Assembly: GCA_964522445.1 (NCBI GenBank)
Contig: CAZFUY010000060.1
Coordinates: 1 to 18,477 of the forward strand
Source: CAZFUY01 sp964522445
Lineage (GTDB): Bacteria; Pseudomonadota; Gammaproteobacteria; SZUA-229
Direction: 5' to 3'
DNA length: 18,477 nt
Shown here: positions 6,330 through 13,994 of the stretch, one piece after another
How positions within the stretch are numbered: position 1 is the stretch's first letter
Layout: each line of letters starts with the position of its first letter
The notes under the pieces: generated by a model
What the model was told of the DNA's origin: nothing
The model's input: the letters and a program-made list of their open reading frames with translations, nothing else
Databases searched by the model: none
Translations under genes and position numbers: made by a program

Positions 6330-8675
6330 ATGAAAAAAGCCCCATTTATCGGTATGCGCTTAGACCTTAGCAGGCTCTTTCTATATGCTTTGATAATATT
6401 TACCAGTATTTCATTTGTGCATGCCGGTCAGGCTCAAACCAGTGAGTGGCAATTACAGGCAACGGCTACTATTAAAAAACTGGAACAGCATTTTAAGCGT
6501 GTCACATCTGAAAACGCTAAAGTTGCGAATCTTTCTAACAATCTAAAACAGATTAATCCCGTTAAAAGCCGAGCACAGACATGTATTGCTGATACTGAGG
6601 TGCAGTTAATAAAAGTAACAGAAGATCTCGCTACTCTGGGTGATGCTATTGCAAAGGAAGCGCCGGAGGTTTCTAAAAAGCGCCATAGTTTAACTAATTT
6701 GCAAAAAAATCTGGATAAACAGCTTTCCAGTTGTAAGTTGCTGCTGTTGCAAAGTCAGGATCTAATTAAGTCCATTAATACATTGCAACAGGATATTCTG
6801 GCACAACAGCTTTCTGCTCGTACACCACATATTTTTACTGTGCTGGCTAATAATCTAAAAACACCTGAGGCTAGCTGGAAAGATAGTATCGATTTCCTGC
6901 GTGCGCAATATAAACTAAAACTACTCAGTGTTCAGCAGCTGGTTTTGTTTATTGCGCTGATTATTACGGGTATCACTGGCGGAATATATTATGCACGCCA
7001 TTTGCGAGCAACTATTGCTAACTCACCTATACCCAGTGACAGTATCTCGGCATTTATTCTGGCGGTGCGCGCCAGTCTTGCACCGGCTTTACCTGTATTA
7101 TTACCTGTGGGTATAACGGCAGCATTTTTAAGTATTGCTCTTCCTTTAAATCCTTTACCCTTTATCACCAAAGCCAGTTATATGGTGGGCATTTATATTG
7201 GCCTGATTGTATGGATTAATATTTTACTAAGCCCTCCTGCCCCTGCAATAATTTATCTGACTAAACCTGATGAGTTATCAAGACGTTTTGCTGGCAAATT
7301 AAAAGTTTTGCTAACATTAAGTTTAATTGGTTTATTTTTATTAACCGGTGAATTTAAAGCCGGTTTAAGTGAGCCGGTTTATTTTCTGATCCGCAGTATT
7401 TTTAATGTATTATTTATAATAAATTTAATTTACATTCTGTGGCTGTTGCGTTTATTTTCCTGGACTATTCTGTCGCGTGGGCCACGCATATTATTAACAC
7501 TAATATTTATTGCCAGCTTACTGGCAGATCTTACTGGTTATCGTAACCTTTCTTTCTTTGTGCTAGGCGGTGTACTTGCAACAACTGTCAGCCTTGCATT
7601 AACCATGCTGGTTTATCTACTTCTAAAAGATCTGTGCGATGGACTGGATGAAGGACGGCTGGAGTGGGAAGAAAATATTCGTAACAGCATAGGAATAAAA
7701 CCCGGCGCATTGATTCCAGGACTCATCTGGGTTCGCATTATTATTTTTATTGGTTTATGGGGAGGCTTTGCTCTTACTGCTTTGCATATATGGAAACTGG
7801 ATGATCCCTGGGTTAGCATTATCACCTCTTATCTCACCGAAGGTTTCCAGATTGGTTCACTTAATATCACACCCGCATTATTAACAGGTGGCATACTGGC
7901 CTTTGCTTTAATACTTAACCTGACTCGCTATTTTAAAAAACGTATTCTTCCCCATGCACTAAAATACACTCGGCTTGATCGCGGCGCTCGTGAAGCCGTG
8001 TCATCTCTGGTGGGTTATAGCGGTGTTGCCATTGCTATTTTAATGGGGCTTTCTATAACCGGCGTGCAGATGCAGAACATTGCCATTATAGCCGGCGCTC
8101 TTTCTGTGGGTATTGGTTTTGGTTTACAGAATATTGTTAATAATTTTATTTCAGGTTTAATACTTTTATTCGAACGCCCTATTCGTCGTGGCGACTGGAT
8201 TATCACGGGCGATACTGAGGGCTATGTTAAAGCAATTAATATTCGCTCCACACAAATTCAAACATTTGACCGAGCCGATGTTATTGTGCCCAACTCAGAA
8301 TTGATTACAGCTAAAGTTACCAACTGGATGCTACGCGACCCTTATGGACGAATCTCTATTCCCATTGGTGTCGGTTATGATTCAGATGTAGAAAAGGTAC
8401 ATAGTATTTTGCTGGATATTGCTAAAAAACACCCTATGGTTATAAAAGAACGATCACAGTTACCAATACCAAAAGTGTTGTTTAAAGAGTTTGGAGATAA
8501 CTCTCTTAATTTTGAATTACGCTGTTTTATTCATGACATTGACCAACGCATGAATGTTATTAGTGAAATAAATTTCGCCATTATTAAAGCCTTTAGAAAA
8601 GAAGGTATTGAAATTCCTTTCCCGCAACGGGTAGTGACAATGATTAACGAAAAAGATCAGAAACAGGATGAGTAA
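6330..8675 (+). CDS. Large MscS-family mechanosensitive channel
   Basis: From ATG 6330 the protein has 781 residues, much longer than minimal MscS (about 286). It begins with a signal peptide (MKKAPFIGMRL... cleaved near FVHA-GQ). A periplasmic coiled-coil stretch of about 130 residues, probably DUF3772-like, follows, then roughly ten membrane segments. The pore region VGIGFGLQNIVNNFISGL and the following ERPIRRGDWI and IVPNSELI strands identify the MscS pore helix and beta domain; a short cytoplasmic end closes the protein. It releases solutes on osmotic down-shock. An in-frame TTG at 6288 with AGG 9 bases upstream would add 14 residues; I prefer 6330 because the signal peptide then starts normally, though that ATG lacks a clear ribosome binding site. 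Confidence 0.9.
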   Translation: MKKAPFIGMRLDLSRLFLYALIIFTSISFVHAGQAQTSEWQLQATATIKKLEQHFKRVTSENAKVANLSNNLKQINPVKSRAQTCIADTEVQLIKVTEDLATLGDAIAKEAPEVSKKRHSLTNLQKNLDKQLSSCKLLLLQSQDLIKSINTLQQDILAQQLSARTPHIFTVLANNLKTPEASWKDSIDFLRAQYKLKLLSVQQLVLFIALIITGITGGIYYARHLRATIANSPIPSDSISAFILAVRASLAPALPVLLPVGITAAFLSIALPLNPLPFITKASYMVGIYIGLIVWINILLSPPAPAIIYLTKPDELSRRFAGKLKVLLTLSLIGLFLLTGEFKAGLSEPVYFLIRSIFNVLFIINLIYILWLLRLFSWTILSRGPRILLTLIFIASLLADLTGYRNLSFFVLGGVLATTVSLALTMLVYLLLKDLCDGLDEGRLEWEENIRNSIGIKPGALIPGLIWVRIIIFIGLWGGFALTALHIWKLDDPWVSIITSYLTEGFQIGSLNITPALLTGGILAFALILNLTRYFKKRILPHALKYTRLDRGAREAVSSLVGYSGVAIAILMGLSITGVQMQNIAIIAGALSVGIGFGLQNIVNNFISGLILLFERPIRRGDWIITGDTEGYVKAINIRSTQIQTFDRADVIVPNSELITAKVTNWMLRDPYGRISIPIGVGYDSDVEKVHSILLDIAKKHPMVIKERSQLPIPKVLFKEFGDNSLNFELRCFIHDIDQRMNVISEINFAIIKAFRKEGIEIPFPQRVVTMINEKDQKQDE

Positions 8676-8736
8676 GTTTATATTCTTATAACAGAATTTT
8701 GGTCTCACTTTTAGAGCAGGACTTTAGTATCTTTAT

Positions 8737-8806
8737 GTCATCCCGAGCAAAGTCGAGGGATCTTGATCTTTATAATACCAGATCCCTCGACTGCACTCGG
8801 GATGAC
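8737..8806. repeat. 70-nt hairpin repeat, GTCATCCCGAG family
   Basis: The arms GTCATCCCGAG (8737-8747) and CTCGGGATGAC (8796-8806) pair perfectly. After a 4-base internal loop, GTCGAGGGATCT and AGATCCCTCGAC pair over 12 bases, leaving a 16-base apical loop. The element stands 60 bases after the channel gene and faces the end of the lipoprotein operon. It could stop transcription or protect mRNA 3' ends from both sides, but no T-run follows on either strand. Its arm is the parent-like sequence of the array at 5692-5920. Confidence 0.9.
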
Positions 8807-8830
8807 AAAATAAAAGAAAGTAGCAAAACA

Positions 8831-8856
8831 GGTGGATCCGCCACGCTTGATCCACC
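8831..8856. repeat. Short hairpin repeat, GTGGATC type
   Basis: GGTGGATC and GATCCACC pair over 8 bases around a 10-base loop, and the copy ends CCACCCTACAGA. That tail is nearly the same as the end of the repeat at 77-145, which marks both as members of one dispersed intergenic family. The rest of the 8676-8988 interval holds no gene that I can support. Confidence 0.7.
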
Positions 8857-8988
8857 CTACAGATTAATTAAAATTTAGAGTGGTTTCCTAAAGTAGAAGC
8901 GTATTAAATTTAAGAGAGGATTTTTAGTCCATAGGTGTTGAGTCCGGACACTAGTGCAACCACACCCAAATGATAAAATAATTATGTT

Positions 8989-9954
8989 TTAAAATAAGCA
9001 TTTCACAGCATTAATCACCCCAGAGTAATGGGGGCGCACCCAGTCATGAAGATAAATAGTTTCTTCTTCCTCCAGACTTTTTAATTTTATCCAGGATTTT
9101 TTTGGCGTGATTGATGTTATTACGCCTTCTGCGTAAGGGTTAAATGAAAGTTCGTGATAAAAATAAACCGTATTGCCTTTACTGGCATTAACACTGCTGC
9201 CAAGACTTGTTTCCAGTAGAACACTTTCTTTATCATGTTTGACCGATAATATATGCCCTGTTGGTGCTAACGCATTTAGATAATCTGTTTTGCTGGTACA
9301 AACAGTGTTATCAATCATTGTACTCTGTAATTTTTGAAGTTGTTGTTTAAAAGTATTACGACACTGAGCTGCTGAATCCATGTCATATGATTTTGAATCG
9401 TCTTCTTTAAATTCCCATTGAAATGTTTTTTCAAGTGCGGGAATAGTTAGCACACGAACCCAGCCTTTGTACTCAGCCTCAATAGCGCATCTTGTGTATT
9501 TTTTTTTGCTAAAAATTGATTCTTTCTGCTCAGAAGTTTGATTCGACACATAATCATCAAGCGCAATCATAATAACGTAGTCGGCATCCTGTCTTCCAGA
9601 GTCTTTACCATAAATTTCTGATAGTTCAATTTCATTACCAACCGATTTACTAAGGCTTCGCTCAACAATCATTCCCGGCAATTTACCTAACTCTCTATCA
9701 AAACTTTGTTGTAATCGCTGGAGCAGATTCTTTTTAGTTGCCAGTTCAGGGTCTACAGGTTTTTTAGTTCGAATAACAACCCGTGGTGTTTTTCCCGTTG
9801 TATCTGTTACAGCACTTAGTTCAACTGGTCTTTCTGGCAAGGTATCCCTTATATTTTCTGAATCAACTTTTGCAAACTTGCTACAACCACTAATACTAAG
9901 AACTGCAACTAAAATTAAAAAAATATTTTTTTTGAAATGCAGATTGTTTTTCAT
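8989..9954 (-). CDS. Lipoprotein of unknown function (CsgG/FlgT-like ends possible)
   Basis: A 321-residue secreted lipoprotein. The signal peptide MKNNLHFKKNIFLILVAV ends at the lipobox SISGC, with Cys24 as the lipidation site. The mature part has a basic, Pro-rich linker, then a central alpha/beta region containing ADYVIMIALDDYV. A small C-terminal beta domain follows (about 225-310: TGHILSV..VLLETSLGSSVNASKGNTV), reminiscent of the C-terminal domain of FlgT. The ATG at 9954 follows the upstream stop by one base and has GGGG about 10 bases upstream; a TTG at 9963 is too close to that site. It is the second gene of a two-lipoprotein operon. The role is unknown; an outer-membrane structural or assembly role is a guess. 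Confidence 0.7.
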   Translation of the reverse strand: MKNNLHFKKNIFLILVAVLSISGCSKFAKVDSENIRDTLPERPVELSAVTDTTGKTPRVVIRTKKPVDPELATKKNLLQRLQQSFDRELGKLPGMIVERSLSKSVGNEIELSEIYGKDSGRQDADYVIMIALDDYVSNQTSEQKESIFSKKKYTRCAIEAEYKGWVRVLTIPALEKTFQWEFKEDDSKSYDMDSAAQCRNTFKQQLQKLQSTMIDNTVCTSKTDYLNALAPTGHILSVKHDKESVLLETSLGSSVNASKGNTVYFYHELSFNPYAEGVITSITPKKSWIKLKSLEEEETIYLHDWVRPHYSGVINAVKCLF

Positions 9955-9955
9955 T

Positions 9956-10966
9956 TTATTCAAGCCCCAGAATTTTTCTTATTTTTTCAGCATCACCATT
10001 GAGGTGTGTTTTTAAACGTTTTCCTAATAGAGACTGCGCACTCTGGAGAGCCAGCTTATATGAAACCGTAGATGTTTTAACAACTTCATCAATATGATAT
10101 CTTGAAAGCAGTTTATTATTATCGCCTCGACTAACATCTAAAGATGCTTTCAACTTCACAATATAAAGTTTTCCTTTGCGTCGATTATTCTGCCTTGCTT
10201 TTAGTTTTATAACAGCAACAGTACGTCTGGAACCGCGCTTATATTCAAGTTTTGCTTTATTTAGAGCCTGTTCTAATTCATCCTGAAGCGGCGAAAGAAC
10301 ACGATCTGATTGAATACCTACAACTAGTTTTCCTGAATTAATGATAAATGTTTCCAGCTTCTTTATCAGCTGTGCTGTTTTTTTATTAATCGGCTTATGA
10401 GCATACTGAGTTAGAATCTGGGTGTAGGCATTAATTGCCGATAGTTTTTTATCCAGTGTCTGCCGAACAATATATTTCTCATAAAGGCTGCCTCGTTTAA
10501 CTGAGTTAAGTAATTTTTTACTTTCTTTAATTTCTTTTTTAAGCCGGAGTTCTGTGGAATCGATTAAAGACTGTTTTTTTAATGTAATAGCAATAAAGTA
10601 AGTTCCGTCTGTTTTACAGGTTTCTATCACTTTATGCTGATCAACAGGAATTGATGAAGATTCAGACTGTATCCAGCTTGAAGATCTATTATTTACATGA
10701 CCATTTTTATCAGTTGTTTTATTTTCTATTTTGGAAGAAACATCACTGCTAATCTGCAATACGAGATCTTGCCTTGCATTTGATTTGGCCTGTTCAAGTG
10801 AATATGCAGAACCCGTTGCATAAAAAAGGTCATCCTGCAATGCGGGAGCTGTAAGGCAAATTGATTCTTCATCAAAAGCCTGTGTTAGCTTAGTGATTGA
10901 TTTACAGCCATTTAAGGAGATAAAAAAGAATATAAAGATTAATATTTTTGTGATTATTTTTTTCAT
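9956..10966 (-). CDS. LPP20-like lipoprotein
   Basis: A 336-residue lipoprotein with signal peptide MKKIITKILIFIFFFISLNGC (Cys21 lipidated). Residues about 45-135 (LFYATGSAYSLEQAKSNARQDLVLQISSDVSSKI ... GTYFIAITLKK, abbreviated) match the LPP20/FlgP-type fold, in which Ala-rich helices follow a G.A sequence. A basic helical stretch and a C-terminal half (about 210-336) follow, with LKASLDVSRG and LALQSAQSLLG, which looks like a second related repeat. LPP20-type proteins sit in the outer membrane, some at the flagellar basal ring. No flagellar genes are in the window. It is the first gene of the lipoprotein pair; the ATG has no clear Shine-Dalgarno. Confidence 0.7.
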   Translation of the reverse strand: MKKIITKILIFIFFFISLNGCKSITKLTQAFDEESICLTAPALQDDLFYATGSAYSLEQAKSNARQDLVLQISSDVSSKIENKTTDKNGHVNNRSSSWIQSESSSIPVDQHKVIETCKTDGTYFIAITLKKQSLIDSTELRLKKEIKESKKLLNSVKRGSLYEKYIVRQTLDKKLSAINAYTQILTQYAHKPINKKTAQLIKKLETFIINSGKLVVGIQSDRVLSPLQDELEQALNKAKLEYKRGSRRTVAVIKLKARQNNRRKGKLYIVKLKASLDVSRGDNNKLLSRYHIDEVVKTSTVSYKLALQSAQSLLGKRLKTHLNGDAEKIRKILGLE

Positions 10967-11027
10967 TATTTAAAGTAGACAGTTAAAATAGAGCTGTTTT
11001 TTTGCTAATACTACGGCTGATATTAAC

Positions 11028-11056
11028 ATAGTATTTTAGGTTTTTGCACGAAACAA
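11028..11056 (-). promoter_or_regulatory. Candidate promoter of the lipoprotein operon
   Basis: TTGTTT (11056-11051) and TACTAT (11033-11028) stand 17 bases apart on the minus strand, about 62 bases before the LPP20-like gene. Each box matches consensus in three to four positions. Confidence 0.4.
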
Positions 11057-11061
11057 ATCCC

Positions 11062-11126
11062 GTCATCCCGGTATGCTTTTGAGCCGGGATTCAGTAAGGT
11101 AGTGAACAGAAGTCCGAAGTAATGAC
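11062..11126. repeat. GTCATCCC-family repeat copy
   Basis: ATCCCGG (11065-11071) and CCGGGAT (11084-11090) form a 7-bp hairpin around TATGCTTTTGAG. The whole element is bounded by GTCAT at the left and ATGAC at 11122-11126. The block CATCCC..G.ATGCTTTT..GGGAT is shared with the copy at 12212-12298. It fills most of the interval upstream of the lipoprotein promoter; the remainder up to 11236 shows nothing else. Confidence 0.7.
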
Positions 11127-11236
11127 AAAAATGTGGTTAGTTTTTTATAACCTGTATCTCGTGCAAAAATCTCTATTTATATTCTATTTACTTTAAGCAG
11201 CTAATATTTATCCTGCTAATAAGGCTAAAACGCCAA

Positions 11237-11254
11237 CTGTCTGGTCACCGACAG
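11237..11254 (-). terminator. Possible weak terminator after the methyltransferase
   Basis: CTGTC and GACAG enclose GGTCACC just after the methyltransferase stop. On the minus strand the hairpin is followed by TTGGCGTTTT, a poor T-run, so this is only a candidate intrinsic terminator. Confidence 0.25.
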
Positions 11255-11274
11255 GGCACAGAAGATACAAGCAT

Positions 11275-12090
11275 TTATTGCTTTTCTCCTGTTGCAATCA
11301 GCACTTCAGTATTAAACCAGATACCATCACTGCCAATATGCTGTGCAGCCTCTTCCATATGGGCTTCTTTAAATTCCTTTTGCTCCTGCTCTGAAAGCTG
11401 ATTAAGTAAACTACGCCAGCCTGCATTCCATACAACATCCCACCACATTTGTGCTGTTGTCATATTGTAACCCAGAGGTTCATGGTGAATAGTGACTTTT
11501 GTTATGCCGGCGGCATTAAACAGCTCTTCTAATAATTCATTTGTTGCCAGACGTTTCCATGACAAAGGAGGTACTTCTCTGCCCATAGATTCAAAGCGTT
11601 TAACAAAAAGATCGGCCATAGGTGAAAAAGCATCACCTGTAAAAGAACTAATAGTAACCTTACCACCTGGCTTTACTGTTCTAACAATATTACTCATAGC
11701 TCTGCTCATATCTTCTAAAAAAAAGATACCAAAGCTGCTAGTCGCTACATCAAATGTAGCATCTGGAAATTCCAGATGGTCTAAATCCATTTGCAGAAAT
11801 ACAGTGTTATTTAGTTTTTTGTTAGCTGCTTTATTTTTTGCCTGCTGTAACATGCCGGATGATAAATCTATTCCCGTTACTTTTCCCTCGATTATTTTTT
11901 CTGCAGCCGTAAGCGCTACTACGCCTGTTCCTGTGCATACATCCAGCAACTGATCATCTATTTTTAGATTGAGGTAATCAACCATGCGTCTGGCTGTTTC
12001 AGGAAAAAAAGATAATGATGGATGATCATAACCCTGAGCAACAGTATCAAATCCCTGCTGGATCATTTGTTTACGATCTGATGTTGCCAT
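11275..12090 (-). CDS. UbiE-like class I SAM-dependent methyltransferase
   Basis: The 271-residue protein opens with FDTVAQGYDHPSL, the typical entry to UbiE-like enzymes. It then shows motif I LLDVCTGTGVVALTAA (about 47-62), the acidic ribose-binding end of strand 2 (VTGIDLSSGML), motif post-II LDHLEFPDATFDVATSSFG, and RTVKPGGKVTISSF. The methyl acceptor is unknown; the later part is not the quinone-methylase pattern, so I do not call ubiE. The ATG has a strong AAGGAG 7 bases upstream and a good promoter behind it. It stands alone, flanked by repeat copies on both sides. Confidence 0.85.
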   Translation of the reverse strand: MATSDRKQMIQQGFDTVAQGYDHPSLSFFPETARRMVDYLNLKIDDQLLDVCTGTGVVALTAAEKIIEGKVTGIDLSSGMLQQAKNKAANKKLNNTVFLQMDLDHLEFPDATFDVATSSFGIFFLEDMSRAMSNIVRTVKPGGKVTISSFTGDAFSPMADLFVKRFESMGREVPPLSWKRLATNELLEELFNAAGITKVTIHHEPLGYNMTTAQMWWDVVWNAGWRSLLNQLSEQEQKEFKEAHMEEAAQHIGSDGIWFNTEVLIATGEKQ

Positions 12091-12120
12091 TAATATCTCC
12101 TTACTTATTTTATTAGGGAT

Positions 12121-12149
12121 ATAATAAATTTAAAATCATCATTTGTTAA
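12121..12149 (-). promoter_or_regulatory. Sigma-70 promoter of the methyltransferase gene
   Basis: On the minus strand TTAACA (12149-12144, 5 of 6 to consensus) and TATTAT (12126-12121, 5 of 6) are separated by exactly 17 bases. The predicted start is about 12114, giving a leader of about 24 bases with a strong AAGGAG before the ATG. Confidence 0.6.
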
Positions 12150-12211
12150 ACATTTAAGCTGCGTCCTAAAGGTGTGGAAGTGGTTTTAGGCTACGGCCTT
12201 CAGAAAAGCTT

Positions 12212-12298
12212 GTCATCCCCGAATGCTTTTATTGGGGATCTAACGGTTTTAAGTAATTCAAAGCCACTAGATTCCCGCTAGAAGCATGCGGGAATGAC
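12212..12298. repeat. Double-hairpin GTCATCCC-family repeat
   Basis: An 87-base element bounded by GTCAT (12212-12216) and ATGAC (12294-12298). Inside are two hairpins: ATCCCC/GGGGAT around GAATGCTTTTATT, and ATTCCCGC (12271-12278)/GCGGGAAT (12288-12295) around TAGAAGCAT. The left half aligns with the repeat at 11062. Just beyond, TTGGTTTTT (12309-12317) and AAAAACCAA (12335-12343) form another perfect 9-bp inverted repeat. No gene is seen in 12091-12487. The symmetric ends give it the look of a REP doublet or a tiny non-autonomous element. Confidence 0.75.
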
Positions 12299-12487
12299 GA
12301 AGTATATGTTGGTTTTTTCTGCGTCCTTATAGGGAAAAACCAAAAACACATTCTCAGAGCGTGGATATTTACTTTACAGTAAATTAATAGAACTATGAGT
12401 AATTAGAAATTATTTAAAAACAATACTAACTGAATTTAATTAATAATTAAACCAAACAGATCATATAGACTAAAAAATATCTTCTAT

Positions 12488-13291
12488 TTAATCATTATGT
12501 TCATGATGCTCTTTAAGCACATTAGGGAAGTGAAAAACTTTATAGCCATTAATCATAGTACCTACATCTATAGACATTAAATATTCAGCCATCTTTTCTG
12601 AGTACAGCAGGTCTGTAAATTTAAACAGGCTATTTTCAGTATGGCATTGATCACAGGAAACCGGTTTACTGTTTAAAGATTTGTGCATTTTTTCTATCGC
12701 TGCCTTTTCCTCAGTTTTATTCATCTGCTCTTTTGTCTGATTAAACGCAGAAACAGTGGCATTATCTATCAGATTATCCAGACGTTTTTCCACACCTCTC
12801 TCCAGTATAAACGGAACAATTCGTGCTTCGTAAATACCACGTTCACCCTTAAGTTTATATAATGCAATATCAGTATCATTATCCAGCCATTTATACTTAA
12901 TATTTTTCTGTTTATCATTTTCACCATGACACACTTCACAGGCCATAAACCAGGAATGGGCATTAAAAAATGCACGAACTTTAGGTGTTTTATTATGTGC
13001 ATAATCACCGTGACAATTTACACAGTTGGATGGATATTCAATTCCTTTAAGCACTTCATTATCCAGATTGTGGAAATGTTGCAGCGTATATTTTTCTATA
13101 TCGGTAGGTTGTACTGAAACTTCTTTTAGTGTTTTTGAAACATACCCACGGGTTTCCATATCTATAGTGCCGCGGAAAAAATACATCCATACCAGCCATA
13201 ATGAAAAACCAAGCAATATGACAAAGAAAATCAGCATCATCATATCAACAATAAAGTTTTTAAAAACGCCTGTATGTTTAGTCTTTTTCAT
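12488..13291 (-). CDS. Membrane-anchored triheme cytochrome c
   Basis: A 267-residue protein with one N-terminal membrane helix (about 13-38) anchoring a periplasmic domain. It carries three CxxCH heme sites: CVNCH (90-94), CEVCH (118-122) and CDQCH (213-217). Additional His residues (72, 74, 98, 112, 203) and a His-rich tail could serve as distal ligands. It is not a clear NapC/NirT (four hemes expected). Its ATG lies 14 bases inside the end of the cytochrome b gene with AGGA about 10 bases upstream, so it is translated with that gene. Its probable task is passing electrons between the cytochrome b and periplasmic partners. Confidence 0.85.
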   Translation of the reverse strand: MKKTKHTGVFKNFIVDMMMLIFFVILLGFSLWLVWMYFFRGTIDMETRGYVSKTLKEVSVQPTDIEKYTLQHFHNLDNEVLKGIEYPSNCVNCHGDYAHNKTPKVRAFFNAHSWFMACEVCHGENDKQKNIKYKWLDNDTDIALYKLKGERGIYEARIVPFILERGVEKRLDNLIDNATVSAFNQTKEQMNKTEEKAAIEKMHKSLNSKPVSCDQCHTENSLFKFTDLLYSEKMAEYLMSIDVGTMINGYKVFHFPNVLKEHHEHND

Positions 13292-13994
13292 CGTTATCAG
13301 TTCCTGCTACTGGTTTATTGCGATTTTTTATTTCTCGCTCATACCACAGCTCATGCTCATCTTTCATCATTTCTTCTGAGATCATGCCATCAATAAATGT
13401 TCTGTTCATTGGGTAAACATGAGGATTGTAATGAACTGAAAATATATGCCCAACAATAATGGCCAGTGCAGCAAGCACCGCTTCCCCTAAATGAAATACA
13501 TTGGCAACTTCAAGATAAAATTTTGGCCATAAGTATTCAGTCCACATCATAATTCCGGTAATAATTACAATAGTCATACCAAAATAAACAGACCAGTATT
13601 CAAGTTTTTCCAGGTACATGAATCTATCCAGTTTTGGTTTCTGTTTTCTAAAACCAATCATAAACATTACATTCTGATAGGCATCCACAATATCTCTGGG
13701 ACGTGGCAACATATCCATTGCCCAGCTTTTTCCTTCTTCTGTGGTAAGCACATAGATTAAATGATATACACATAATATAGCGATGGTAACGCCAGCAATG
13801 CGGTGCAACCAGCTACGAGCATTAAAAACGACTTCACCATAACTTCCAAATAATTCTATTAACCAGTTATCTGCCTGTAACATAAATCCAGTTACTATCA
13901 GGGTAGTGGTTGCAACAAATAAAATAACGTGTTGAATGCGTTGATTTTTTGTTAGACGTAAAATTTTACGTTCAGTGTTATGTTCTGAGTTCAT
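13278..13994 (-). CDS. FdnI/HydC-like diheme cytochrome b
   Basis: The 238-residue protein has four predicted membrane helices (about 22-40, 64-84, 131-151 and 168-190) of the cytochrome b/b6 (Ni-hydrogenase and formate dehydrogenase gamma) type. Candidate heme b ligands are His22, His64, His78, His168, His183 and His188, in the positions expected for two stacked hemes. EKLEYWSVYFGMTIVIITG is a hallmark stretch of the family. It should oxidise or reduce membrane quinones and exchange electrons with the flanking c-type cytochromes. An excellent AAAGGAGG precedes the ATG, which overlaps the upstream stop (ATGA). No hydrogenase or dehydrogenase catalytic subunit is nearby. Confidence 0.85.
   Translation of the reverse strand: MNSEHNTERKILRLTKNQRIQHVILFVATTTLIVTGFMLQADNWLIELFGSYGEVVFNARSWLHRIAGVTIAILCVYHLIYVLTTEEGKSWAMDMLPRPRDIVDAYQNVMFMIGFRKQKPKLDRFMYLEKLEYWSVYFGMTIVIITGIMMWTEYLWPKFYLEVANVFHLGEAVLAALAIIVGHIFSVHYNPHVYPMNRTFIDGMISEEMMKDEHELWYEREIKNRNKPVAGTDNDEKD

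Noticed and set aside
8737..8806. Intrinsic terminator of the mechanosensitive channel gene
   Set aside because: The stem is strong but internally looped and followed by AAAATAAAAG, not a T-run. The sequence is better explained as a member of a dispersed repeat family.
11492..11953. 153-aa plus-strand frame opposite the methyltransferase
   Set aside because: It is fully antisense to a well-supported methyltransferase with strong motifs, promoter and ribosome binding site, and has no recognisable domain.
13026..13379. 117-aa plus-strand frame over the cytochrome junction
   Set aside because: It is antisense to the end of the cytochrome b gene and the start of the triheme gene, both clearly coding.
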